DNA of 64,000 bases from NCBI GenBank assembly GCA_040382055.1, contig JBEIGE010000013.1, positions 10,999 to 74,998 of the forward strand, read 5' to 3'. Origin of the DNA: JBEIGE01 sp040382055 (GTDB lineage Bacteria > Pseudomonadota > Gammaproteobacteria > Burkholderiales > Burkholderiaceae_C). Below, piece by piece: positions 1-8,145 of the stretch. Within the stretch, counting starts at the first letter, position 1, and every line of letters starts with the position of its first letter. A program made the position numbers and the translations under genes. The notes beneath the pieces are model-generated. The model did no database searches and was not told the origin of the DNA. It saw only the letters and a list, made by a program, of their open reading frames with translations.

Positions 1-1168
1 GGCATGGCGGGTTGGCTTTGAGCGCCGTCAATTCGGCCTCAAGAATGGCGCGACAGCCATGGTATTCATCGCGCAGGTAGATGTAGCAGGCATCTATGCC
101 CACCACGGCAGCGGCAATCAGCATGCCTTCCAGAAAGCGGTGCGGGTCACGCTCCAGATAGGTGCGGTCCTTGAACGTGCCGGGTTCACCTTCGTCAATG
201 TTCACGGCCATGAGCCTGGGGGCTGGCTGCTCGCGCACGATGCGCCATTTGCGCCCCGCCGGGAAACCTGCGCCGCCCAGGCCGCGCAGACCCGAATCTT
301 CCATGGCCTTGATGAGGGGCTCCACATCCTCGCCTGCTGCCAGCCGCTTGGGCAAGGCGTAGCCTCCCTGCGCCAGATAGACCGCCAGCCCGGCGTAAGA
401 CGGAGCGACCTGCTGCGCGTCGGCGGCAGGAGACACTGATTTCAAGGCGAAGTCAGACGCTACAAAGTTGGTAGCTGAGTAGGCTTGTGGATGCTGGGTT
501 AGGGCCGAATTAACCACTGAAACTACAGCCTCGGGCGTGGCGTGCAGCACGGGGTTTTGGTGCACCACCGCCACTGGTGCCTGCTCGCAACGGCCCACGC
601 AGGGTGCAGGAATGACCCGCACATCGTCTCGCCCCAGAATGGCCGGCAAGCGGGCTAGCAAATCCTTTGCGCCCGCCAATTCGCAGCTCAAGCCGTCGCA
701 GACCCGGATGGTCAGGCCCTGCGCAATAGTGTTGGCCCCCACGCTCGCCACTGCGTGTGCTTCGCTGCCCCCCAAGGGGGCCGTGCCTTGCTTGGGGCGG
801 CCCGGCGCTGCGGCGTTGACCCCCGCCCGTACCACCTCGAAGTGATGGTAGAAGGTGGCCACTTCATAGACCTCGGCCATGGGAATGTTCATTTCTTTGG
901 CCAAAGCCACCAGATGGCGTTCATGCAGGCACCGGTAGGCGTCGTTAAGTTGATGCAGGTGCTCGATCAGCAGGTCGCGACGGTAGCCGTTGGGCGGCTT
1001 GGGGCCCAGCAAGGCCACCACTTCGGCGCGCGAGACCTCATCGGCCTGACGGCCCTTGAGATGGTTTCTGCGCTTGATTTGCGCCCGTAATTCATCCACC
1101 GTGGCAAGCGCCACGGCCTTGATGTCACCCACCGGTTGTATGTCACTGGCTATTGCAGAAGTATTCAT
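1..1168 (-). CDS. NAD-dependent formate dehydrogenase beta subunit (NuoE-NuoF fusion), 3' part missing
   Basis: Diaphorase-type subunit that would pass electrons from formate oxidation to NAD+ through an Fe-S cluster and FMN in the cytoplasm. The 389 visible codons run off the left edge without a stop. The N-terminal part is NuoE/thioredoxin-like, with the 2Fe-2S cysteines in CDGLSC and CVGRC. The C-terminal part is NuoF-like, with GLGGAGFPAGRKW and DEGEPGTFKDR. The fused layout resembles Fdh1B/FdwB of two-subunit formate dehydrogenases; in other FDHs these are separate FdsG and FdsB. The start at 1168 is backed by AAGGA eight bases upstream. Two linkers are longer than I recall for relatives and carry repeat-like DNA (459-475 and 749-815). 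HoxF is an alternative family, but CDGLSCELAGA and the linker pattern fit formate dehydrogenase better. The catalytic alpha subunit presumably lies beyond the left edge. Confidence 0.88.
   Translation of the reverse strand, partial: MNTSAIASDIQPVGDIKAVALATVDELRAQIKRRNHLKGRQADEVSRAEVVALLGPKPPNGYRRDLLIEHLHQLNDAYRCLHERHLVALAKEMNIPMAEVYEVATFYHHFEVVRAGVNAAAPGRPKQGTAPLGGSEAHAVASVGANTIAQGLTIRVCDGLSCELAGAKDLLARLPAILGRDDVRVIPAPCVGRCEQAPVAVVHQNPVLHATPEAVVSVVNSALTQHPQAYSATNFVASDFALKSVSPAADAQQVAPSYAGLAVYLAQGGYALPKRLAAGEDVEPLIKAMEDSGLRGLGGAGFPAGRKWRIVREQPAPRLMAVNIDEGEPGTFKDRTYLERDPHRFLEGMLIAAAVVGIDACYIYLRDEYHGCRAILEAELTALKANPPC
459..475. repeat. Short palindrome inside the formate dehydrogenase gene (GCTAC-N7-GTAGC)
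   Basis: GCTAC, a seven-base AT-rich loop, then GTAGC. The same stem-loop layout occurs at 55841-55857 and 62119-62135. Here it lies in the linker between the NuoE-like and NuoF-like domains and is translated in frame. Membership of the same repeat family is inferred from the core only, because the flanks differ. Confidence 0.4.
749..815. repeat. Comamonadaceae-type GC-rich repeat, copy A, inserted in coding sequence
   Basis: About 67 bases beginning CACTGCGTGT and containing CTGCCCCCCAA and GCTTGGGGCGGCCC. They match the intergenic copy at 54472-54538 closely, with one single-base gap and scattered mismatches. In the formate dehydrogenase frame it encodes a Gly/Pro/Ala-rich stretch between FYHHFEVV and LTIRVCDG, where relatives have only a short linker. 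The similarity is directly visible; the insertion is inferred. Confidence 0.75.
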
Positions 1169-1241
1169 TGCGACGTCCTTGCATCAGACGCGCAGTGTCA
1201 AGGCGTGCGCTCAGAGGGTCAAATTGCGATGAAACATGAGG

Positions 1242-2246
1242 TCATTCAATAAATAAATGATGCGACGCAACAATATCCAGCCAGTCTTTATCTTGCGCCA
1301 GGTGCATGGCGGCTTCCAACGTCCGTGAAGGACGGGCTGAGGACAGCACCATAAACCCGATGGGGGTGCGGATATCCGGATTCACCAGGGGGCACGCTTG
1401 CAATTCCCGGTAGGCCCGAACAGCCCCCACCAGAGCGCCCGGCATGACTGCGCAAACACGTCCGGCCAGGGTGCTGAGGGCCAGCGTCAGGATGGAATTT
1501 GTCTCCAATACCGCCTGAACCGAAGCGCCAGCCTGGGAAAAGGCGGCATCCACAATGCGCCGGTTGTGCATTTCAGGGGTCATCAGGCACAGGGGCAAGG
1601 CAGCTGCGGCGGCCCAACTGATCTCTGGTCCCAGTTGCAGGCCTTGATCGGCATGGCCAGCAGCCGGCTTGTCCGCACCGGTTGTTGCGGCTTCGGGCTC
1701 GGTCTTGCGACGCACCAGAAAGTATTGCTCGGTGTACTGGGGCAGGACGCGCAGGGCCAGGCCTGTGGGCCGGCTGCCTTCGGAAGATCTTTGGACACGA
1801 TCGGTAAACCCCAGCCCCATATCCAGAGACAGATTGTCCAACCCGGCCTCAATTTCAGGCGAACTCATGGCGCGGACCACCGACGTCACGCCGGGATGCA
1901 AGACATGCAACTGGGCTGCAAACCTGGCGGCCATGGCCTCGGCCGTCGGCACCACCCCAATATGGAGTTTTCCTTGCAACTGGCCGGTCTCGTTGCTCAG
2001 GTCCTGCTTGAGCAAGGCCTCTTCACGCAGCATCAAGCGTGCGCTGGCGAGCAAGCGCTCACCTTCTGCGGTAAATCCAACAAAGGTCCGGCTCCGCTTG
2101 ACGATGGCTGCGCCAAACTCGGTCTCCAAAGCACGCAATGCGTTGGACAGCGCTGGTTGCGTGACAAAGCAAGCCTGTGCTGCCCGGGCGAAATGCTTGT
2201 GATCGTCCAGCGCCACCAGATAACGCATGGAGACCAGCAGGTTCAT
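1242..2246 (-). CDS. LysR-family transcriptional regulator
   Basis: Predicted DNA-binding regulator of 334 residues. The N-terminal winged helix-turn-helix (about residues 1-60) contains HFARAAQACFVTQPALSNALRAL cut here to its core, FVTQPALS, and is followed by a substrate-binding-like effector domain. The start at 2246 (MNLLVSMRYL) fits the family; a longer frame to 2315 would overlap apbC. It ends 73 bases before the formate dehydrogenase gene on the same strand, so it probably controls that operon in response to formate or a related ligand. It begins four bases after the apbC stop, so apbC read-through is possible. The effector is not predictable from sequence. Confidence 0.88.
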   Translation of the reverse strand: MNLLVSMRYLVALDDHKHFARAAQACFVTQPALSNALRALETEFGAAIVKRSRTFVGFTAEGERLLASARLMLREEALLKQDLSNETGQLQGKLHIGVVPTAEAMAARFAAQLHVLHPGVTSVVRAMSSPEIEAGLDNLSLDMGLGFTDRVQRSSEGSRPTGLALRVLPQYTEQYFLVRRKTEPEAATTGADKPAAGHADQGLQLGPEISWAAAAALPLCLMTPEMHNRRIVDAAFSQAGASVQAVLETNSILTLALSTLAGRVCAVMPGALVGAVRAYRELQACPLVNPDIRTPIGFMVLSSARPSRTLEAAMHLAQDKDWLDIVASHHLFIE

Positions 2247-2250
2247 GGCT

Positions 2251-3342
2251 TCAGGTGTCCTTGGAAATCTTGATGCTCGGGAATTTGGAAGAAAAATCCC
2301 GGTTTTTGGCGGCAATGGCCACGGCCATCTGTCTTGCTACGGCTTTGTAAATGGTGGCTACTTCACCGTCGGGGTCAGCCACCACGGTTGGTTTGCCGTT
2401 GTCAGCCTGCAGCCGTATCTTGATGTCCAGCGGCAAGGCACCCAGGTAGCTCATGCCGTATTCGGCAGCCATCTTCTTGCCGCCGTCTGCACCAAAAATA
2501 TGCTCGGTATGCCCGCACTGGCTGCACACGTGCACGGCCATGTTTTCCACGATCCCCAAAATGGGCACGCCCACTTTTTCAAACATCTTGATGCCTTTCT
2601 TGGCATCAAGCAGGGCTATGTCCTGCGGGGTGGTGACGATGACCGCGCCGGTCATGGGCACGCGCTGGCTCAGCGTCAACTGGATATCCCCGGTGCCTGG
2701 CGGCATGTCCACAATCAGATAGTCCAGGTCGCGCCAGTTGGTCTGGCGCAGCAGTTGTTCCAGCGCCTGGGTGGCCATGGGGCCGCGCCAGATCATGGCT
2801 TCGTCCTGGGCCACCAGAAATCCGATGGACATGACCTGCACGCCATAGTTTTCCATGGGCTCCATGGTTTTACCGTCGTCACTTTCGGGGCGGCCTTCAA
2901 TGCCCATCATCATCGGCTGGCTGGGGCCGTAAATATCGGCGTCCAGCAAACCCACGCTGGCTCCCTCGGCCGCCAGGGCCAGGGCCAGATTGACCGCGGT
3001 GGTACTTTTGCCCACCCCACCTTTGCCGGAGGCGACGGCTACGATGTTTTTGACCTTGGGCAGCAAAGCCACCCCGCGCTGAACCGCATGTGGCACGACT
3101 TTGGTGGCCACATTCACGGACACATTGGCCACACCCGCAATGCCTTTGGCAGCAGCCACCAGCGACTTGCGAAATGCCGGAATCTGGCTCTTGGCCGGGT
3201 AGCCCAGCTCCACGTCAAACGACACATCCCCCTCGTGGATAGCGATATTTTTGATGGACTTGGTCGAGACAAAATCCTTGCCCGTATTGGGGTCGATTAC
3301 GCTCTTGAGCGCGTCCATCAGCGCTGTTTCTGTCACCGTCAT
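2251..3342 (-). CDS. apbC: Mrp/ApbC-family iron-sulfur cluster carrier ATPase
   Basis: Cytoplasmic P-loop ATPase that carries and delivers Fe-S clusters. The 363-residue protein has an N-terminal MIP18/DUF59-like domain (about residues 1-90), a deviant Walker A GKGGVGKST near residue 104, switch and Walker B segments of the MinD/Mrp class, and the cluster-binding CSQC pair near residue 272. The start at 3342 is preceded by GAGGAG; an in-frame start at 3405 lacks this support. It is divergent from the patatin gene, and LysR follows within five bases. Confidence 0.93.
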   Translation of the reverse strand: MTVTETALMDALKSVIDPNTGKDFVSTKSIKNIAIHEGDVSFDVELGYPAKSQIPAFRKSLVAAAKGIAGVANVSVNVATKVVPHAVQRGVALLPKVKNIVAVASGKGGVGKSTTAVNLALALAAEGASVGLLDADIYGPSQPMMMGIEGRPESDDGKTMEPMENYGVQVMSIGFLVAQDEAMIWRGPMATQALEQLLRQTNWRDLDYLIVDMPPGTGDIQLTLSQRVPMTGAVIVTTPQDIALLDAKKGIKMFEKVGVPILGIVENMAVHVCSQCGHTEHIFGADGGKKMAAEYGMSYLGALPLDIKIRLQADNGKPTVVADPDGEVATIYKAVARQMAVAIAAKNRDFSSKFPSIKISKDT

Positions 3343-3435
3343 TGAAAACTCCTCAGTGGTGCGTAGTCTAGCGAAGACCGTTCGGCCACTGACGTCATGG
3401 GGCAATCATGGGGTAAACCCGAGCCGTGAACCGCA

Positions 3436-3463
3436 TTGACGTTGTGCGTGCGCCGCTCATAAT
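3436..3463 (+). promoter_or_regulatory. Predicted sigma-70 promoter of the patatin gene
   Basis: TTGACG (3436-3441), a 16-base spacer, and CATAAT (3458-3463). The expected transcription start is at 3470-3471, exactly at the ATG at 3471, which would give a leaderless mRNA. If the promoter is real, the in-frame GTG at 3426 and ATG at 3462 cannot be the start codons. Confidence 0.55.
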
Positions 3464-3470
3464 GGCGCTG

Positions 3471-4751
3471 ATGAACCGACCCGCCAACAAGCCACCCGCC
3501 ACAGGCTTGCTCCTGACCGGCGGTGGTGCCCGTGCAGCCTACCAGGTGGGCGTGCTGGAGGCCATTGCCGACCTGCGCAAAGAGTGCGGCGCAGGTTCAG
3601 AGCCCAACCCTTTTGGCATCATCACCGGCACCTCGGCCGGCGCGATCAATGCCTCAGCCTTGGCCTGTGGGGCAGACGATTTCGACGCTGCCGTGCGGCG
3701 CATCGTGGATGTCTGGCAAAACTTCCGCGCACACCAGGTGTATGAATCCGATGTGCTCAGTGTGGTGCGCAGCGGTGCGCGTTGGCTCAGTCTGCTGTCC
3801 ATCGGGTGGTTGATTGCCAAGTGGCGGCGTCTCAAGCCCCGTTCTTTGCTGGACAACTCACCCTTGGGCGAATTACTGATCCAGATGGTTCCCCTGGAAC
3901 GGCTGCCCCAATTGATAAAAGACGGGCATTTGCAGGCGCTGGCGGTGACCGCATCGAGCTACAGCTCGGGCGACCACGTCACTTTTTACCAGGGCCCGCA
4001 GCACATTACCCCCTGGGTGCGCACCCAACGCTTGGCGGTGCAAGGCCATATTACCCACGAGCACCTGCTGGCGTCGTCAGCCATTCCCTTTGTGTTTCCA
4101 GCCATGGCGCTGCCGCTCAATGGCCGGACCGAGTATTTCGGCGATGGCTCGATGCGCCAGTCAGCCCCGATCTCACCGGCCATCCATTTGGGTGCTGAAA
4201 AAATTCTGGTGGTCGGTGCCGGGCGCATGCACGAGCCCAAGGCACAGGCAAATCCACAGCCCGAGAACAGCTACCCGTCGGTAGCGCAAATTGCCGGCCA
4301 CACCCTGTCCAATATTTTTCTGGATGCCCTGGCAGTAGATATTGAGCGCCTGAAACGCATCAACCAGACCATCAAGCTGGTGCCTGAGCAAGCACGTCAA
4401 GCCAGTAAGCTCAAAACCGTTGAACTGCTGGTGATCGCGCCTTCCCAGCGGCTGGATGCAGTGGCAGCCCGCCATGTCAACGACCTGCCCCACGCGGTAC
4501 GCACCATGCTGGGTGCCATTGGCGTGTCCTCCAAAAAAGCCGATGTGAAAGGCGCCGCCCTGGCCAGCTACCTGCTGTTTGAATCGGCCTATTGCCGGGA
4601 ATTGATGTCATTGGGTTACGCAGACGCCCTCAAGCAACGCGCTGAAGTGTGTGCCTTCTTTGGTTGGACCGACCCCACAGCCCCGGATGAAGGTTTGCCG
4701 GCACACCAGACACCCGCCGTTGATCGGCGCAAAGACCCACTGCGCTTGTAA
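3471..4751 (+). CDS. Patatin-like phospholipase family protein
   Basis: Predicted serine acyl hydrolase of 426 residues acting on phospholipid or acylglycerol substrates. It shows the glycine-rich oxyanion segment GGGARAAYQ (about residue 17), the nucleophile elbow GTSAG (about residue 52, active Ser) and the catalytic Asp in DGS (about residue 224), the complete Ser-Asp dyad. No signal peptide is visible, so it is probably cytoplasmic or peripheral. The start follows the promoter at 3436-3463; a GTG at 3426 would add 15 residues. The true substrate is unknown. Confidence 0.88.
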   Translation: MNRPANKPPATGLLLTGGGARAAYQVGVLEAIADLRKECGAGSEPNPFGIITGTSAGAINASALACGADDFDAAVRRIVDVWQNFRAHQVYESDVLSVVRSGARWLSLLSIGWLIAKWRRLKPRSLLDNSPLGELLIQMVPLERLPQLIKDGHLQALAVTASSYSSGDHVTFYQGPQHITPWVRTQRLAVQGHITHEHLLASSAIPFVFPAMALPLNGRTEYFGDGSMRQSAPISPAIHLGAEKILVVGAGRMHEPKAQANPQPENSYPSVAQIAGHTLSNIFLDALAVDIERLKRINQTIKLVPEQARQASKLKTVELLVIAPSQRLDAVAARHVNDLPHAVRTMLGAIGVSSKKADVKGAALASYLLFESAYCRELMSLGYADALKQRAEVCAFFGWTDPTAPDEGLPAHQTPAVDRRKDPLRL

Positions 4752-4790
4752 TTGGCGTCAGGCCTAACGGCACACGATTGCGACACCCAG

Positions 4791-4816
4791 GCGCAGCCTG
4801 GACAGGGGGGCTGCGC
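4791..4816. terminator. Inverted repeat downstream of the patatin gene
   Basis: A perfect eight-base stem GCGCAGCC/GGCTGCGC with a ten-base loop, 40 bases after the patatin stop. There is no T-tract, so it may be a weak terminator or an RNA-stabilising hairpin. Confidence 0.4.
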
Positions 4817-4885
4817 AGGTGGTGACAACTTGCACTGAGGCCGGGGACTAAAATCTACCCTTTGCCCGACCAATCCTCCCCCGTC

Positions 4886-7051
4886 ATGCCCCGTCAGCTT
4901 TTTGTTACCACCGCCCTGCCCTACGCCAACGGCAATTTCCATATTGGCCACATCATGGAATACATCCAGGCTGATATCTGGGTGCGGTTTCAGCGCATGC
5001 AGGGTCATGTGGTCAATTTTGTCGGTGCCGATGACACCCATGGCGCGCCGATCATGATAGCCGCCGAAAAGGCTGGAAAGACGCCCGAACAATTTGTGAC
5101 AGACATCGCCAGCGGGCGCAAGCAATACCTGGATGGCTTTCACATCAGCTTTGACAACTGGCACAGCACGCACTCCCCCGAGAACACCGCGCTGGCCCGC
5201 CAAATCTACTGCGACCTGCGCGACATTGCTGAGAACCAGGGCGGCTCGCTGATCGAGCGCAAAACCATAGAACAGTTCTTTGACCCGCAGAAGAACATGT
5301 TTTTGCCCGACCGCTATATCAAGGGTGAGTGCCCCAAATGCCACGCCCTTGACCAGTACGGCGACAACTGCGAGGTATGCGGCTCTGTCTATGCGCCTAC
5401 GGATCTGATCAACCCTTATTCGGTTTTGTCGGGTGCAAAGCCTGAACTGAAAAATTCAGAACACTTTTTCTTCAAACTCTCAGACCCACGCTGCGTGGCG
5501 TTTTTGGAGCAGTGGACGCAAGACGGCAAGTTGCAGCCCGAGGTGGCCAACAAAATCAAAGAGTGGTTCTCCGTGCGCACCAACCCGGACGGCAGCACCA
5601 GCGAAGGCTTGGGCGATTGGGACATCAGCCGCGACGCGCCCTACTTCGGGATTGAGATCCCCGACGCGCCGGGTAAATATTTCTATGTGTGGCTCGATGC
5701 GCCCGTGGGCTATCTGGCGTCGCTGAAAAACTGGTTTGACAAAGGTGGCCCCAAGGCCAAGCATGGTGACACCCGAAGCTTTGACGACTACATGGCCGCG
5801 CCAGACACCGAGCAATACCACTTTATCGGTAAAGACATCGTGACTTTCCACACCCTGTTCTGGCCTGCCATGCTCAAGTTCAGTGGTCGCAAAACGCCTG
5901 ACAACATCTTTGTGCACGGCTTTCTGACCGTGAACAACGGCGAGAAAATGAGCAAGAGCCGCGGCACCGGCCTGGACCCACTCAAGTACTTGAAGCTGGG
6001 CATGAACCCCGAGTGGCTGCGCTACTACTTGGCAGCCAAGCTCTCAGCCCGCAATGAAGACATAGACTTCAACGCCGACGACTTTATGGCGCGCGTCAAT
6101 AGTGATTTGATTGGGAAGTATGTGAATATTGCATCCCGTGCTGCAAAGTTCTTGCCTGAGGGCCGGTTGGTCGCGTCAACTGAAGACTCACACATCAAAA
6201 GCGGTGACCTCTTGAAGCAGGTTGCCGGTTATTACGAGCAACGTGAGTATGGAAAAGCTTTGCGCGAAATTATGGCCTTTGCCGACAATGTCAACTCACG
6301 CTTTGACGCTGCTGCTCCCTGGAAGCTCGTGAAGGAAGGTAAGTCAGACTTGGCCGCTCAGAAGAGCTCAGAAGCGATCCAAATGTTCCGTGTCATGACT
6401 GCCTGCCTGAAGCCAGTCATGCCTGGCGTGGCCACAGCCGTAGAAACCTTCCTACAGTGTGGCCCATTGAATTTCGAAAATGCAGCCACTCCGATCCCTG
6501 CAGGCCATCAAGTCGGCACTTACCAACACCTCATGCAACGCGTCACCCCCGAGCAGCTGGACGCACTTTTTGAAGTGAAAGAGGCTGAAACCCCCGCGTT
6601 ACCTGAACCAACCGCTCCTAAAAAAGCAGCAAAGCCTGCGCCTTCAGCAGTTCCCGCAGACCCCAACGCGCCCGGCGGCGAGGCGCTGGCGCCTACCATT
6701 GGCATTGACGACTTTGCCAAGATCGACCTGCGCATTGCCAGAATCGTGAACTGTGAGGCGGTAGAAGGCTCCACCAAGCTGCTGCGACTCACGCTCGATG
6801 TGGGCGAGAAAGACGCCCAAGGCCAGCCCAGCACGCGCAATGTCTTCAGCGGCATTGCCAGCATGTACCAGCCCGAGCAACTGGTGGGCCAGCTCACGGT
6901 GCTGGTGGCCAACCTGGCACCGCGCAAGATGAAGTTTGGCATCTCAGAAGGCATGGTTTTGGCAGCCAGCCATGCTGACGAGACAAGCAATCCGGGGATC
7001 TACATCCTCAACCCCTGGCCGGGTGCCCAGCCAGGCATGCGCATCCACTGA
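4886..7051 (+). CDS. metG: Methionyl-tRNA synthetase
   Basis: Class I aminoacyl-tRNA synthetase charging tRNA-Met and initiator tRNA. The 721 residues show HIGH near residue 18, the zinc knuckle CPKC/CEVC (about 149-164), KMSKS near residue 353, an anticodon-binding helical domain, and a C-terminal EMAP/Trbp111-like tRNA-binding domain from about residue 605. A Pro/Ala/Lys-rich linker separates the last two. The ATG at 4886 gives the conserved start MPRQLFVTTALPYANG; a TTG at 4862 would add eight residues. A TAAAAT at 4849-4854 may be the -10 box. No clear Shine-Dalgarno sequence precedes the ATG. Confidence 0.97.
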   Translation: MPRQLFVTTALPYANGNFHIGHIMEYIQADIWVRFQRMQGHVVNFVGADDTHGAPIMIAAEKAGKTPEQFVTDIASGRKQYLDGFHISFDNWHSTHSPENTALARQIYCDLRDIAENQGGSLIERKTIEQFFDPQKNMFLPDRYIKGECPKCHALDQYGDNCEVCGSVYAPTDLINPYSVLSGAKPELKNSEHFFFKLSDPRCVAFLEQWTQDGKLQPEVANKIKEWFSVRTNPDGSTSEGLGDWDISRDAPYFGIEIPDAPGKYFYVWLDAPVGYLASLKNWFDKGGPKAKHGDTRSFDDYMAAPDTEQYHFIGKDIVTFHTLFWPAMLKFSGRKTPDNIFVHGFLTVNNGEKMSKSRGTGLDPLKYLKLGMNPEWLRYYLAAKLSARNEDIDFNADDFMARVNSDLIGKYVNIASRAAKFLPEGRLVASTEDSHIKSGDLLKQVAGYYEQREYGKALREIMAFADNVNSRFDAAAPWKLVKEGKSDLAAQKSSEAIQMFRVMTACLKPVMPGVATAVETFLQCGPLNFENAATPIPAGHQVGTYQHLMQRVTPEQLDALFEVKEAETPALPEPTAPKKAAKPAPSAVPADPNAPGGEALAPTIGIDDFAKIDLRIARIVNCEAVEGSTKLLRLTLDVGEKDAQGQPSTRNVFSGIASMYQPEQLVGQLTVLVANLAPRKMKFGISEGMVLAASHADETSNPGIYILNPWPGAQPGMRIH

Positions 7052-7062
7052 CGTCGTCAGTG
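7046..7062. other. Near-perfect palindrome across the metG stop
   Basis: CACTGACG, one central base, then CGTCAGTG. It covers the metG stop codon. It could be a protein-binding dyad or an mRNA 3' hairpin; no T-run follows. Confidence 0.35.
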
Positions 7063-7076
7063 ACAAGCCCTGAACC

Positions 7077-7835
7077 ATGATTCCCTGGCTTCGCAACTTA
7101 ACCTCCATCGAGCGAACCAGTCAAAGCAATGTCCGCCTGGGAGCCACGCTGTGCTTTGTGGCGGGTGCAACGAATGCGGGTGGATTTCTGGCCGTTGGTC
7201 AATACACCTCCCACATGACCGGCATCGTGTCATCGCTGGCAGATAACCTGGTGCTTGGGCAAATAGCCTTGGTCGTGTCGGGTTTTGTATCCCTATTGAC
7301 GTTTCTTGCCGGTTCAATGACCACCACCTGGATGGTGAACTGGGCTCTGAGGCGCAACCTCAAAAGCGCCTTTGGCCAGCCCTTGCTGGTCGAGGCAGGC
7401 CTGCTGCTGGTGTTCGGATTGTTTGGGGGCACCATCAATTTTTTCGCCGGACTCTTTGTCCCGCTGACGGTTCTGGTTCTGTGCTTCATCATGGGCCTGC
7501 AAAACGCCGTGATCACCAAGATATCCAACGCAGAAATTCGCACCACCCATGTCACCGGTTTGATTACTGATCTGGGTATTGAGCTGGGCAACTTGCTCTA
7601 CATCAACCGTTTGCAGGGAAAAACCAGGGTTTGCGCCAACCGGAGCAAGCTGCGCATCCATCTGCTGTTAATTACCAGCTTTTTTGCTGGTGCCTTGCTG
7701 GGCGCATGGGGATTTAAAACCATAGGGTTTGTGGCAACCCTGCCGCTGGCTGTCTGGTTGATCCTGCTGGTTTGGCGTCCCGTGATGGATGACACCAGGC
7801 ACTGGCTGCAAAAGATTGCCCACATTCGCAATTGA
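7077..7835 (+). CDS. DUF1275 (YoaK-type) integral membrane protein
   Basis: A 252-residue inner-membrane protein with about six hydrophobic helices. The N-terminal segment has GATNAGGFLAVGQYTSHMTG, the conserved signature of the DUF1275/YoaK family, and a second half-motif occurs in the GLQNAVITKISNAEIRTTHVTG region. It begins 25 bases after metG, possibly co-transcribed. Function is unknown; no transport substrate can be assigned. Confidence 0.85.
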   Translation: MIPWLRNLTSIERTSQSNVRLGATLCFVAGATNAGGFLAVGQYTSHMTGIVSSLADNLVLGQIALVVSGFVSLLTFLAGSMTTTWMVNWALRRNLKSAFGQPLLVEAGLLLVFGLFGGTINFFAGLFVPLTVLVLCFIMGLQNAVITKISNAEIRTTHVTGLITDLGIELGNLLYINRLQGKTRVCANRSKLRIHLLLITSFFAGALLGAWGFKTIGFVATLPLAVWLILLVWRPVMDDTRHWLQKIAHIRN

Positions 7836-7876
7836 ATGCACGACGCACCTTAAAATGATCCAAAGAGGTTTCACCC

Positions 7877-8083
7877 ATGAATATTTTTCGTCGACCTGAC
7901 TACCAATCCGAAGTCACCCAGTTCATAGACCAGCTCAAGGCCAGCAAGCCCCAGCTGGAAGCGCAGCAGCGCCAGGGACGTGACCTGCTATGGGATAAAA
8001 CGGTGGATCGCAAGGCCTGGGCTGACTATCGTGCAGGCGAAGTGGCGCAACAGCCCTACGTTTACCAGACCGGCCAATCCTGA
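7877..8083 (+). CDS. DUF3460 family small protein
   Basis: A 68-residue soluble, charged protein beginning MNIFRRPDYQSEVTQFI and ending with a conserved basic and aromatic stretch (WADYRAGEVAQQPYVYQ). AAAGAGG precedes the ATG at a good distance. I recognise it as DUF3460, which I recall mainly from Betaproteobacteria and often next to scpA. Function is unknown. Confidence 0.82.
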   Translation: MNIFRRPDYQSEVTQFIDQLKASKPQLEAQQRQGRDLLWDKTVDRKAWADYRAGEVAQQPYVYQTGQS

Positions 8084-8145
8084 CCACGCCTGGCTGGCCG
8101 GCCATGGGTAAATTACTTTTCAAACTGACTCATTGAATCGCGAAG

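Noticed and set aside
1..1168. HoxF of NAD-reducing hydrogenase as identity of the left-edge gene
   Set aside because: Same NuoE-NuoF fusion, but the cysteine contexts CDGLSC and CVGRC, and the RLMAVNIDEGEPGTFKDR region fit formate dehydrogenase beta subunits better. The rest of the operon is not visible, so the choice is not absolute.
2227..3345. 372-codon open frame antisense to apbC
   Set aside because: Low-complexity His/Gly-rich translation, no motif, fully opposite apbC.
4862..4885. TTG start for metG giving eight extra residues
   Set aside because: The added residues are not typical of MetG and the probable -10 at 4849-4854 would put the transcription start at the TTG itself.
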